Positions 31,575 through 42,500 of a DNA stretch of 64,000 nucleotides are shown piece by piece. The first letter of the stretch is position 1. The number at the start of each line of letters is the position of its first letter. Where the stretch lies: assembly GCF_019320115.1 (NCBI RefSeq), contig NC_089597.1, positions 115,281,401-115,345,400 on the forward strand, given 5' to 3'. The DNA is from Miscanthus floridulus. Its lineage: Eukaryota > Streptophyta > Magnoliopsida > Poales > Poaceae. Made by a program: the position numbers and the translations under genes. The notes beneath the pieces were generated by a model that ran no database searches, was not told the origin of the DNA, and saw only the letters and a program-made list of their open reading frames with translations.

Positions 31575-34205
31575 AATTCTCTTTTGGAATGTCAGGGGTA
31601 TAAATTCACAAGAAAAGTGGGATGCTATAAGAGATAAAATTTCTGAAAGTGCTTGCCAAGTAGTGTGCTTACAAGAAACCAAGAGGGAGAGGTTTGATAA
31701 CTTTTACATCAAAAAGTTTTGTCCTATGAACTTAGATCAATTTGCTTACTCCCCATCTGTAGGGGCCTCTGGAGGGATAATTACAATATGGAATAGCAGC
31801 TTATTTGATGGTAGTGTTGTACATATCAACTCTTATGCTATCACTGTCAAACTTCTTTGCAAACTTGACAATAACATTAGCCATGTCACTAACATTTATG
31901 GTCCTGCTAGCTCTCCTCAGAAAAATGGGCTTCATTACTTGCTAATGAACTTTGACACAAGTGACTTTGATGATTGGGTCTTAGGTGGTGACTTCAATCT
32001 TATCAGATACCCTGAAAATAGAAACAAACCAGGTGGGGATCAAACAGAGAAACTTGTTTAATGAAACTATTTCAGATTTGGACCTTGTTGACATACCCTT
32101 TAGTGGTAGAAACTACACCTGGAGCAATATGCAGAATGATGCACTGTTGGTGAAACTGGACTGGATCTTCACCTGTGCTAGTTGGACCCTGTCCTTCCCT
32201 GCTACTTTTGTTCAACCACTATATAAGCCTGTCTCACCACATTCCATATGTTCTTCATATTGGAAGTAGCATTCCCAAATCAAAAAAATTCAGATTTGAA
32301 AATTTCTGGGTTGAGCACCCTGGTTTCATTGATACAGTTAAACTGCACTGGAATTCATCTCCCTATCATGCTAATGCAGCTAAAACCAATGTCAGCAAAA
32401 TTCAAGCAGGTCAGAGCTGGACTCAAAATCTGGAGCAAAAAGTTATCAAAATTGAGTAAACTCATTTATAACTATAATTGGGTTCTACTCCTCCTTGATG
32501 GGCTTGAAGACCAGAGAGAGTTGTCTAGGACTGGAAAGGGCTTTTAGAGCACTAGTTAAAGTCATTTAGCCACCCTTCTTGAGGCTAAGAGAGTTTACTG
32601 GAAACAAAGAAACTCTGTTAGATGGGTTAAACTAGGAGATGAGAATACTCACTTTTTTTCATACCATGGCAACCATAGCTCATAAGAGAATTTTTTTTTG
32701 TTTCTCTCACAAACACCGATGGGTCTATTATTACTGATCATGAACAAAAGGTTAATATGTTATGGACAACCTACAAAAACAGATTGGGTGTTAGTGAATT
32801 TACTGACATTTCCTATGATCTTAGCAGCTTACTACTAATGCACAATCTGGAAGATTTGAATGCTGATTTCACTGATGGTGAAATTGAAGGAGTTATTAAA
32901 AATCTACCTAACAGTCATGCACCTGGACCTGATGGATTCAATGGACTTTTTATTAAGAAATGCTGGAACTTCATCAAGGATGACTTTATCAGATTTGTTC
33001 AAGGATTTCTGTGATAACAACATTAATCTGTCAAGCATAAAATCTTCATTCATTGCTCTGATCCCAAAAAAAGGAAAATCCAGAGAATGTTGATGATTAC
33101 AGGCCCATTTCACTGCTGAATTAGTCCCTCAAGTGCATCACAAAGATACTGTCTTCAAGACTTCAAAAAAGTTATTCTACAGTTAGTTCATACCAACCAA
33201 TATGGGTTCATCAAGGGGAGAACTATACAAGATTGTCTAGCATGGTCATTTCAATTTCTACATTTATGCCACAAATCAAAAAAGGAAATTGTTATTCTAA
33301 AGATAGACTTTGAGAAAGCCTTTGACAAATTGGAACATCAGGTCATCATTCAAGTGCTTAGGCACAAAGGTTTTTCTGAGAAATGGGTCAGTTGGATACA
33401 AAATCTGTTAAGCTCTGGTTCTTCCTCCATTCTTCTTAATGGAAATCCAGGAAAATCATTCAGTTGCAAAAGGGGTGTGAGGCAAGGGGATCCACTCTCC
33501 CCACTCTTGTTTGTTTTGGCAGCAGACCTACTTCAGTCTATCATTAACAAGGCTTGGCACTCTAGGATTATCAAACACCCCATCAGTGATTCCTTTGAAG
33601 GTGATTACCCTATGGTGCAATATGCAGATGATACCCTTCTTATTCTACCAGGTGAAGCAAGAGTTCTTTTCAATCTCAAAGGTCTCCTCAGGTCCTTTTC
33701 AGACTCCACAGGATTACATGTCAATTTTGCAAAAATCATTCTTGGTACCTATTAATATTGAATGACAGCAGGGGCCACACACCTAGCTAATACTTTTGGA
33801 TGCAAAGTTGGTGATATGCCTTTCACCTATCTGGGACTGCCCCTAGGGACTACTAAGCCATCTCTTATTGAATTCACTCCACTTCTTACAAAAATTGAGA
33901 GAAGATTATCAGGTATTAGTAAGTTCCTCTCTTATAATGGGAGACTCATCCTGGTGAACTCTGTGATTTCAGCTCTTCCAACTTTCTACATGTGTAGTAT
34001 GAAAATCCCTCCCCAGGTCATAAAACAGATTGACATTTTTAGGAAACACTGCCTTTGGAGTAAAGGGGATATCAACAGAAGACGGAGCTGCCTAGTTGCA
34101 TGGGAATTTGCTTGCAAACCAAAAGATCAAGGTGGACTAGGCATCATTGACATTCAGAGTCCAAATGAAAGCCATGCTGATGAAAATTCTTGGACAATTC
34201 TATAA
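31575..34205 (+). pseudogene. LINE ORF2: endonuclease and reverse transcriptase
   Basis: An apurinic-type endonuclease starts with WNVRGI and has VVCLQETKRERFDNF, ASGGIITIWN and VLGGDFNLIRYPENRN (the QET and GGDFN active-site motifs). It continues in a second frame with FSGRNYTWSNMQ. Reverse transcriptase follows: NSHAPGPDGFNGLFIKKCWN, DFEKAFDKLEHQVIIQVL, KRGVRQGDPLSPLLFVLAAD, VQYADDTLLILPGEAR (YADD catalytic) and YLGLPLGTTKPSLIEFTPLL. These are L1-clade motifs. At least four frameshifts or stops (near 32060, 32265, 33014 and 33753) make it non-functional. ORF2 would nick the target and copy the RNA at the nick. Confidence 0.9.
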
Positions 34206-34405
34206 CAATCATGGACATCCCTTGGGTCAAAGCTAACCTGGTCTGCCTTTTATTCCAACAATCAAACACCCCCCCTCAAGCTAGTAGCCCAATTGGATCA
34301 TTTTGGTGGAAGGACATCTTAAAGCATTTTGGAAAGGTTTCAGAACCTAGCTATATGCTCATCACACAGAGGTAACACCATAATGTTCTGGTCAGATAAT
34401 TGGAC

Positions 34406-35247
34406 AGTTCAATTGATGAAGCGTCCTTCAGCGTCGTCTTCAACCATGAGCATCTACCAGCAGCCAAACAAGCAGATGAGCAGGCAGCAAATGGCGCCAT
34501 CTGGTGTTTCGCCGTTGAGCCTTTGTTCAACCCATTCGGCACTTTCACTTCCACCCCACCCAATTGGCAGGTACTTGGCCCTCCTCCAGCTCCTCCAACC
34601 CCTCGTCATCCACCAATAGTGCTGGCGGCGGCCACCCTCACCGCTGAGATCGGCACAGACCCAGATAACGGGACGTTTGCTGTCTCGTGGCGACATAATC
34701 TGGGTACAAATTGGCATAGATCCGCCGCCAGGCAATTCCTCTGTGGCAGCGCGGCGTGAGGAAGTACAGAGTGTGGGATCGACTATGATCACATCAGCCA
34801 CCGCATGTCGGTCTACGTCGACGCCGCCGGTGAAGATGCACCAAAGCCTGCAAAACGGCCATAGCCAGCAAGACCATCACCATCAGAGCGCAATACGCAT
34901 TGTAGGGCCTTTTCTCCTCCTCCATGGGGCAGCTCCTACAGGTTCACAGGTGGAATTCGACCGTCGACGGGCTCACCTGGTTTCCAGACACACGGGAGTC
35001 ATTTCACAGAAGATCGTCATACTCTCCTCTGTCCTTGGATCGGTGGCTGCGACGGCCATCACGACGGCACTTGTGTTCTTGTACCTCAACTCCAAGTACA
35101 GGAGGTGGAGAAGGAGCAAGACGAGCTGATCAGGATCATGCAGGGCATGCATCCCCGGCGTGCCAGCCCATGTTGACTTCACCGAGATAAGGAAGGCCAC
35201 CAGGAACTTCCATGAGACGACCAAGCTTGGCAAGGGAGGGTTCGGAG
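34406..35247 (+). pseudogene. Lectin receptor-like kinase, 5' part (broken)
   Basis: The remnant starts directly at the LINE junction. The first part reads DEASFSVVFNHEHLPAAKQA in one frame and ISHRMSVYVDAAGED in another, resembling legume-lectin ectodomain wording. A membrane helix follows (KIVILSSVLGSVAATAITTA, LVFLYLNSKYRRW), then a juxtamembrane segment (VPAHVDFTEIRKATRNF) and the kinase glycine loop TKLGKGGFG. At this loop element D is inserted (TSD CGGAG, 35243-35247). At least two frameshifts occur before the kinase. There is no start codon or signal peptide. The gene would have encoded a plasma-membrane receptor kinase; the lectin assignment is weaker than the kinase one. Confidence 0.65.
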
Positions 35248-35790
35248 TGTTGATTCTTGAACAGGATCTACAGGAGCGTAGATCTGGTCGGGTACTTTAT
35301 GTAAATGGATAGCATGTCCTAGTATATATTCTAGACAGAGATTAGAGGGAGGAGTGGAGGAACGTGTCGAACCTCATACCGTAGAGGAGTATCCGCTCGC
35401 GTCCGCCATGGAGTCGGTGTCTGCGCTAGGGCAAGCGATGGTCGGGAAAGAGTACGGTGATGAGTAGTGGTAACCGGCGGTGAAGACCGGTGGCGGCGCA
35501 GTGAAGTCCGACGTCGTGGCAGCCTTTCAGTGTAGATGTCGAGGCGGCGCGGCTGGTGGCTTTTCATCACTGGCTGCGCCCCTTTCTGATCAGGATTAGG
35601 GTTTATGGATTCAGTGGGGAGCTCGGCTCAGGCGAACCTCGTGACTTGAGCCACCGGCCCCACCTCTATTTATTGCGCAGTGTGACAGAGGCTCTCCAGC
35701 CATAGTAGGCTGGGCGCCTCCGATCAGGGCGCGGATCAAAGGGCCAACTGGGTCGTTGGGCCTAGTTTGGGATTAGAGATTAACCTAACA
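35248..35790 (-). repeat. 3' LTR of element D
   Basis: 543 bp, TGTTGATTCTTGAACAGG to ATTAACCTAACA, the left-hand copy of the pair with 39722-40264. Confidence 0.93.
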
Positions 35791-36079
35791 ATCTCCCCTT
35801 GATCTTCTACCATCTTTTAATTTTATATCATTTACTTTTATTCATTCCATTATAGATTAACGCATAGAGCATGTTTCATCGCCACGGTCAATTGCCGATA
35901 GATTTAACAGCTACAACACACCACTCTATTCTGAAATAGATACTTAATTTTTAGCCTTCTTTTGTTCAGGAATTATAGGCTTTTTTCTTAAACCCATGCC
36001 GGCTACATGTTCTCTGAACACGTTGGGTGGTAAGCTTTTTGTAAGCGGATCCACGAACATCTTTTCGGTACTTATATGC

Positions 36080-36770
36080 TCAAGACTTAGATATGATCCT
36101 GGACTTTATCTTTCACAACATAATACTTTATGTCAATGTGTTTGACAGCACCACTTGACTTATTGTTGTGAGCATACTGTACTGCTGGATTATTATCGCA
36201 GTATAACTTAAGTGGTCTATAGATGTCATCAACCACCTTTAAACCGGGTATGAACTTCTTTAGCCAGTTTACCTGCCCCGTTGTCCTCATAACACGCTAT
36301 AAACCTCGGCATACATTGTGGACGATGTAGTGACGGTTTGCTTCGAGCTTTTCCATAAAATAGCTCACCCTGCGAGAGTGAATACATATCTAGACGTAGA
36401 TTTTCTATCATCTCCCGCATAATCAGAATCTGAATATCCCACTATATGGAGTGAATCAGATCTTCAATACGTCATCATGAGGTCTTTCGTTCCTTGCAAA
36501 TAACGCAAGACTTTCTTTACTAATTTCCAGTGTTCTGTTCCAGGATTGCTCTGGAATCTGCCAAGTAACCCGATAACAAATGCCAAGTCAGGGCGCGTAC
36601 ATACTTGAGCATATTGTAAGCTTTCGATAGCTGAAGTATATGGAACCGCTTTCATTTGATCGATCTCATATTGGCTCGTGGGGGCATTGAAAAACCCCAT
36701 ATTTGTCGCCCTTGACTATAGGAGCAGGTGATGGACTACATTTGTGCATACTGAATTTCTTTAAGATTTT
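36080..36770 (-). pseudogene. Element D RT end and RNase H
   Basis: The minus strand reads GFFNAPTSQYEIDQMKAVPY, SIESLQYAQVCTRPDLAFVI, HWKLVKKVLRYLQGTKDLMM (36700-36464), then VGYSDSDYAGDDRKSTSRYV-like wording, and VDDIYRPLKLYCDNNPAVQY, KHIDIKYYVVKD (36290-36087). This is the copia RNase H with its DNxxA and HIDI.Y.. markers. In a complete element about 200 codons of RT would precede it; here it follows a broken integrase remnant within a few tens of codons, so an internal deletion has removed the polymerase. Confidence 0.85.
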
Positions 36771-37260
36771 TTCTATGGTGCAACAGATATGGGCGACAGA
36801 TATGGCAACAGATACGTCGCCCCATAACAGGAGTAATCATCTGTGAATGTTATGAATGAATCATAACCATCCACACTCTTTATAGGAAATAGACCACAGA
36901 TATCTGTGTGAATAATTTGTAAAATTCATGCGCTTCGTTTGGCATCTTTCTTAATTTTCTTTACATACTTTCCTTTTATGCATTCTCTGCATTGTTCTAA
37001 ATCTGAGAGCTCTAATGGAGGAAGAATATCATTCTTAACTAGTCTTTCTATTCCTCCCTCAAAATATGGCCCAAACGATAGTGCCATAATTTCGACAATG
37101 CATCTTGAGCTCTCTTTTGTTTTGTGTTTACATCCGCAGACAAGGATACATTCTCATTGTCGCACGCAACGTTCACATCATCACATACAACATTCACATC
37201 ATCACGTAGTGATAAACAAATAAAGCTCATTTTGTAAGATAGCAAGACCAACACATGCAT
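36771..37260 (-). pseudogene. Element D GAG-pre-integrase and integrase start
   Basis: The segment near 37085 reads LWHYRLGHI followed by broken LPPLELSDLEQCRECIKGK, the zinc-binding HHCC start of copia integrase. The first part of the catalytic core appears just after it (IHTDICG, DGYDSFITFTDDYS), with one stop. The frame then breaks near 36840 and joins RNase H region sequence. Confidence 0.8.
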
Positions 37261-37438
37261 TATTAAATATTATTTTACATTTGTCGTTTCCAAAATGGCA
37301 ATCATATTCATCATTGTCCAAGCATGAAACACTAATCAAGTTTCTCTATATGGAGAGAACATAGAGTACATTTCTAAGTAAAAGTGTGAAACCATCAGTA
37401 AGCTCTAGAGAAAGATCGCCAACGGCTTCGATATCTGC

Positions 37439-38486
37439 TCAGACTTCATTTGCAACTTTAACGTGTCTTTCTCTTCTTTGCGTAGTCCTCGTCGAACAGA
37501 ATCTCTGTAAAGAATTAGCAATATGAACAGTTACACCTAAGCAAATCCCCCAAGTAGATTTTGAATACTGTACATACAGGGATTCATTTATGAACGTAAT
37601 AATGTTATCATATTTCTTTGTCATGATCATCTTTAAGTAATCGGGACAATCTTTCTTATAATGTCTCGTCTTCTTGCAATAGAGACACTGGTCTTTCTTT
37701 ACTATGAACTTGTTCTGCTGAGGCTGATGCAACATGGGACCCTTTCCCTTTGGCTTTGAGGAGTTAGCATTATTATTCTTTTTCTTGTTGTCTTTCACAT
37801 AATTGATAGTGCCACCATTGGCAGCTTTCACTCTCTTCTCCTCTTGCACACACATAGCCATGAGCCTCTCTATGTCCTACTTTTTGGGCTGTATGTTGTA
37901 GTTGACAACAAAAGTGTCAAACTCTTTTGGCAAGAAGCAAAAATCAGATGGATAAGGAACTCTTCCTTGAGAGCCAGATCCATTGATTTTAGCTTGGATG
38001 CCAAATTGCTCATCCTTAGTATGTGCTCTCTTATGTCACCATTACCTGAGTACCTCTTTGTCACCAGCTGCTTTATCAGCTGGGTAGCATATGTCTTTGA
38101 AGAGTCAGTGAACTGACTCTTTATTCTTTCGAGATACTCGGTGACGGTGTCACACTCTGGGATTGAGCCCATAATTGCAAGCTCAATCATGTTCTTTATC
38201 ACAGCCATATATTTCTTGTTGGCAGTGACCCACTTTCTATGCTCAAGGTCATAGGACATTTTTGGGATGCAAAATCCCTCTCTCTGGTTGCCCAAGCGGC
38301 ATCAGCCTCGTTTGTCTCCCTCACCGGTGCCACAGGCTCAGTGGGACATGGTGAGGTGACTACCCAGTCCACCTCAGCCAAGATGAAGGCCAGGTCTATC
38401 TTTTTCTTCCACTCCGTGTAGTTATCACATTTGAGAGTGGGGATCTCTTTGATACAACCCATCAAATTGTATACGCCTGAAAACAT
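37439..38486 (-). pseudogene. Element D gag
   Basis: The N-terminus at 38486 reads LKCDNYTEWKKKIDLAFILA, then (38295-37870, in another frame) DLEHRKWVTANKKYMAVIKN, QLIKQLVTKRYSGNGDIREH, SNLASKLKSMDLALKEEFLI and HLIFASC. The C-terminal part (37861-37439) has EEKRVKAANGG, a basic linker and a CCHC knuckle reading CLYCKKTRHYKKDC, with Arg where Gly usually precedes the His. The order and wording fit UBN2-type copia gag. A frameshift lies near 38200-38290. Confidence 0.85.
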
Positions 38487-39721
38487 AATTTATATAGAAT
38501 GAGAACATAAATAATAACAACAATTGCATGCCTTAGTTCCAATATTGGTCAAAATTAAAACATACAATTATCATCTATATTAATTCTACATCACCGTTGG
38601 GCAGAAATAAAATTAATGCATGACATCATAATAACATTATAATATTGTCATTAATCAACGTTGGTCAGAATAATAACAATATTATAATCAATTAAAACAT
38701 ATCCATTTTTCAAAATTTAAATTCTTTCGTTGGTTCGAATTTAATAATGAAAATAACATCTTTAAATACGCAGCGGAAAATAAATCTCAATTTAGTGAAT
38801 TTTGCCCACCGGAAAATTCTCTTTTCTATTTTCTTTAAGCCATTTATTCATTTTCCAAGAAATAAATATTTACTGAAAAAAGAAAAAACAAAAAACTGAT
38901 TCATTTCAGCACTGTTCATTCAGCCCAGACGGCAAAACGGCCCGGCCCAACTCCCTTGACGCGCACGCTGTGCCTCCTAGGCCGCAACCTAGGCCTAGGC
39001 CAGCAAAGCCGCCCGCCTGCGCGCTCTCACCTGGGCCGATCGCTGGCCCGATCACGCTCGTCCGTTGCGCGTCTACTTCAGGATATCAAAACCCCCATCA
39101 GCCGCTGTTCCCAAACCCTAATCATCATTTTCTTCTTTGCTCTCTCTGTCTCTTCGCCACTCTTCTCCCCGCAGCGCAGCCGCAATCCGAGCGAGTCGAG
39201 CGAGCGAAACGGTGGAGCGATGGCGCCGTCGCCGGCCCCCTCGCTGACGTGCGCGCTCCCCAGCGGGTGAGCGCGCCGCCGTCGAGCGGCCTGGCCGCGG
39301 CGCCCCTTTGGCCGGAGCCCAGCGAGCAGCGCCCCCGGCTCGGCCTTCTTCTCCCCGCACGTCGGCGAGGCAGCAGCGCTACGTAGCGACGAGGTAGGCC
39401 TCCCCTTCCCCAACATCCCCCTCTGATTTGATTCTTTCTTTTGTTCTTCTCGGATTCAACCGATTGGGGATCTAGGGTTAGGGTTTCTTTTCTTGTTAGG
39501 GTTTCACTGTTTATCTTCCCCGTGAAGTCTTCACGGGTTTAGGGTTTGGCTCTTACATTCTTAAGGCCGAAACCCTCTTCTTTTTCTCCTTTCCTTAACC
39601 AGTTAGGGTTAGGGTTCAATCGAACCCTTTGTCTTCTTAGATCCGAACCGGGTCTGACCTTTCTTTCTTTTCTAACACCTCTGCCGAGATCTACACCTAA
39701 GGAACCTTGCTTTGATACCAT
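38487..39721 (-). other. Element D 5' leader
   Basis: A 1.2-kb leader between 5' LTR and gag; its outer end holds the PBS. On the opposite (plus) strand, 39060-39420 reads like the 5' end of an ordinary plant gene: pyrimidine-rich leader with AAACCCTAATC, then ATGGCGCCGTCGCC at 39220 and several GT donor-like sites. No full ORF follows. It could be a captured gene fragment or chance. Confidence 0.55.
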
Positions 39722-40264
39722 TGTTGATTCTTGAACATGATCTATAGGAGCGTAGATCTAGCCGGGTACTTCATGTAAATGGGTAGCATATCCTAGTACA
39801 TGTTCTAGACAGAGATTAGAGGGAGGAGTGGAGGAACGTGTCGAACCTAACATCGTAGAGGAGGATCCGCTCGCGTCCGCCATGGAGTCGGTGTCTGCGC
39901 TAGAGCAGCGACGGTCGGGGAAGAGTACGGTGATGAGCAGTGGCGCCCGGCGGTGAAGACCGGTGGCGGCGCAGTGAAGTCCGACGTCGTGGCAGCCCTT
40001 CGGTGTAGATGCAGAGGCGGCGCGGCTGGTGGCTTCCCATCACTTGCTGCGCCCCTCTCTGATCGGGATTAGGGTTTAGGGATTTCGGTTGGGAGCTCGG
40101 CTCAAGCGAACCTCGTGACTTGAGCCGCTGGCCCCACCTCTATTTATTGCACAGTGTGACAGGGGCCCTCCAGCCATAGTGGGCTGGGCGCCCCCGATCA
40201 GGACGCGGATCAAAGGTCCAACTTAGCCGTTGGGCTCAGTTTAGAATTAGAGATCAATCTAAGA
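39722..40264 (-). repeat. 5' LTR of element D
   Basis: 543 bp, TGTTGATTCTTGAACATG to GATCAATCTAAGA, the right-hand copy. On the minus strand it ends immediately before a 1-bp spacer and TGGTATCAAAGC. Confidence 0.93.
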
Positions 40265-41451
40265 CGGAGCTGTGTACCGATGCGAGCTTCCTCCTGCTGT
40301 GGCTTCTACAACAAAGGTGAGGCACTCCTTGTCTACGAGTACATGACCAATGGCAGCCTGGACCTCTTCCAGAAAGGTAGCGCCCAGCAGCAGCAGCAGC
40401 AAGACGGAGACACATCTCTCCGGCAATGGCACACCCGCTATGGCATCGCCAGAGACATCGCCACAGGCCTGCACTACGTCCACCACGAGCATGAGCCCAT
40501 GGTGCTGCACCGCGACATCAAGGCCAACAACATCATGCTCGACTCCGACTTCCGTGCCCGGCTCGGCGACTTCGGCATTGCCTGCACCGTCGCCGGCAAC
40601 AGGAGCTCCGTCACCGGCATCGCCGGCACGTGGGGCTACATAGCGCCGGACTACGCGATGAGCTACAAGGCCACGCGCCAGACTGACATCTATGCGTTCG
40701 GGGTGCTCGTCCTCGAGATTGTTACAGGAAAGAAGAACAGGGACATGGTGGACATCCCACCTGATCCTGACGACGATGAACACATCACGGACTGGATCTG
40801 GCGTCTCCACGGGGAGGGTAAGCTGCTCGATGCCGTCGATGCCAGTGTACTTGTTGCCGCCGCCGGAGGTGGTGGTGATCGGCAGCAGGACCAGGACGAC
40901 GGGCAGCCTGTTCGGTTGCCTGGTTCGTATCGTTGCTGGTTCGTGAAGAAGTACTGCTGGCTGGTTTGTGTGAGAGAAAAATACTGTTTCGACTGAAAAT
41001 TTACGATCGTTTACGATAAGCCACGGCCAAAACAAAGAGGCTGGGGGTCGCTGACGAGGCCAGACGTCTGCTGCTGCTTGGACTGGCGTGCACCGACCCC
41101 AACCTGTTGGATCGTCCCAGCATGGCTCAGGCGCTGCAGGTCATCACCAAGGTTATGCCGCCACCGGACGTGCCACCTCAGAAGCCGGCGTTCGTGTGGC
41201 CGCCACGAGACTGGCGTTCACGGAACTCTGTGTATAGCACGGCCGGGAGTGATTGGGACCGGTACGGGAGCTTGGCAAGCACGGCCGAGCAGGCGCAGGT
41301 CAGCATGGAGCAACCGTCCCTGGAGGACACTAGCAGAAAGACGCAGAGTTGCTTCGGGGAGGGGGAGACTGTACACAGAGCAGACTCTGCTCCTGGCCTC
41401 GTTGCCGGGACGGAGTGCAGCATGTGTATGCGCCATGTAGTCTGGTCGTAA
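40265..41451 (+). pseudogene. Lectin receptor-like kinase, 3' part
   Basis: This resumes after element D with the end of the glycine loop (GAVYRCELPP). The frame then jumps to FYNKGEALLVYEYMTNGSLD; the segment that would hold the VAIK lysine and helix C is missing. Catalytic motifs present are VLHRDIKANNIMLDSDF (HRD), RLGDFGIACTV (DFG) and GTWGYIAPDYAMSYKATRQT (APE changed to APD). The C-lobe continues DIYAFGVLVLEIVTGKKNRD, is interrupted by a 140-bp repeat at 40904-41043, and ends LLGLACTDPNLLDRPSMAQA with a Ser-rich tail and TAA at about 41449. Missing lysine, frame breaks and two insertions make it a pseudogene. HRDIKANNIMLD is typical of plant lectin receptor kinases. Confidence 0.85.
40904..41043. 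mobile_element. MITE-like insertion in the kinase C-lobe
   Basis: 140 bp starting CAGCCTGTTCGGTTG and ending GCCAAAACAAAGAGGCTG, so the outer 6 bp are inverted copies with weaker similarity beyond. The interior phrase TACGATCGTTTACGATAAGC resembles widespread grass MITEs as I recall them. It interrupts the receptor-kinase reading frame between DASVLVAAAGG and LGVADEARRLLLLG. No clear target duplication. Confidence 0.55.
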
Positions 41452-41796
41452 TCTTTGTAGGTAAATAAATATATTTGCATAATATATTTATTTAGTGCCA
41501 TATATGTTATTACTTTTTTCTATAAAGTTAGTCAAACTTATAGTTTGATTTTGGATGATTATAGAAATTAATTTATTTTTATTCTGGATTTGCTGGTTTC
41601 TTTAGACTTAAATATTCACTAGCAAAATTACCCATACGTTACAACGGGTGTTGGTGATGGCAGAAACACCAGCACATTCAATAAGATCATCTCTAAAAGA
41701 TTAGTCAAATCGTTTTCTAAAAGTAAATTTGGCTGTTATCAAAGGAAAAAACATCTCCAACAGACTCGTAAATGACTCTCCAAATTTAGTAGCCCT
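41452..41796. other. Downstream of kinase pseudogene, no gene
   Basis: AT-rich. A palindromic phrase AAATAAATATATTTGCATAA with its inverse lies at about 41462-41492. A phrase near 41625-41650 (AAATTACCCATACGTTACAA) resembles a repeat common in grass introns and MITEs. Nothing coding. Confidence 0.4.
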
Positions 41797-42270
41797 CCAT
41801 CTCACCTCATTCGCTCTCTATATTTGGATAGCCTACCTCACTAGCCATCCAACCTTTTTTTATAGAGTCTGTTAGAGTACTATAGTATTTTTTTGGTCAA
41901 ATCTATTTTAGAGAGTAGTTAAATCAGTAAATTTGGCTAGTCTTTTTGGCTAATCTCTTGGAGATGCTTAAGAGATGGAGTTTTTTGAGCCAATAATTTT
42001 TTGAAGGAACAAGAGGGGTCTGCAACCCCTACTGTCCATTCCACCTCGTTCACTCTCTACATTTGGATAGCCTACCTCACTAGTCATCCCGTTTTTTTAC
42101 AGTCTGTTGGAGTACTATAGTATTTTTTTTGTTCAAATCTATTTTAGAGAGTAGTTAAATCAGTAAATTTAGCTAGTCTTTTTGGCTAATCTCTTGGAGA
42201 TGCTTAGGAGATGGAGCTTTTTAAGCCAATAATTTTTTAAAGGAACAAGAGGGGTCTGCAACCCCTACTG
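41797..42270. repeat. Tandem duplication of a 236-238 bp unit
   Basis: Copy 1 (41797-42034) and copy 2 (42035-42270) are head-to-tail and match over their whole length with scattered differences. Both run from a CTCACCTCATTCGCTCTC-like start to GGGGTCTGCAACCCCTACTG. No ORF. Confidence 0.85.
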
Positions 42271-42289
42271 GAATTTAATAAAAAACGTA

Positions 42290-42500
42290 ACCAAGACACT
42301 ATCTCCAATAAAGAGACCCAAACCTAAAATAGGCAGTGAGAGACCCAAAATCAGCCTCCAACAGAGTACCTATACGGGAGACCTATTTTGGGTTGTCTGA
42401 GAGAGACAACCCAAATATGGGTATCCCTCTCCTGAAAACCTATTTGCAGAAAGAATTCTCTTTTGGGTCTTGTTGTTAGAGAAGATGCCGAATAGGTATC
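42290..42500. mobile_element. MITE-like inverted-repeat element
   Basis: The ends share about 25 bp of inverted similarity (CTCCAATAAAGAGACCCAAA on the left against the complement of TTTTGGGTCTTGTTGTTAGA on the right). In the middle is a perfect 12-bp stem (42387-42398 with 42404-42415) around a 5-base loop. No coding potential. Exact ends and target duplication uncertain. Confidence 0.45.

Larger units (their letters stand above)
30144..34405 (+). mobile_element. L1-type LINE, truncated at the 3' side
   Basis: An ORF1-like region (30144-31212) is followed by ORF2 with endonuclease (from about 31575) and reverse transcriptase (to about 34200). The 3' part ends abruptly near 34405, after wording typical of the region downstream of the RT (TIMFWSDNW), and runs straight into the receptor-kinase remnant. 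There is no poly(A) tail or target duplication at this join, so the tail was lost by deletion. The 5' boundary is not well fixed. Confidence 0.8.
35248..40264 (-). mobile_element. Element D: copia-type retrotransposon, internally deleted
   Basis: Two 543-bp LTRs (35248-35790 and 39722-40264) are flanked by CGGAG (35243-35247 and 40265-40269). On the minus strand a PBS TGGTATCAAAGC follows the 5' LTR (near 39710-39720) and a purine tract AAGGGGAGAT precedes the 3' LTR (35791-35800). Internal order is gag, integrase N-terminus, then RNase H; the integrase core C-terminal part and most of the RT are missing. The two LTRs differ at scattered positions. The last two bases of the right LTR are GA instead of CA. 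Confidence 0.93.

Noticed and set aside
34677..35190. Possible separate small gene with a membrane helix
   Set aside because: The helix is followed, after a frameshift, by the juxtamembrane and glycine loop of the receptor kinase, so it is the transmembrane segment of that pseudogene.
40259..41035. Minus-strand ORF of 258 codons across the kinase
   Set aside because: It is the antisense shadow of the GC-rich kinase frame, which has HRD and DFG motifs on the plus strand.
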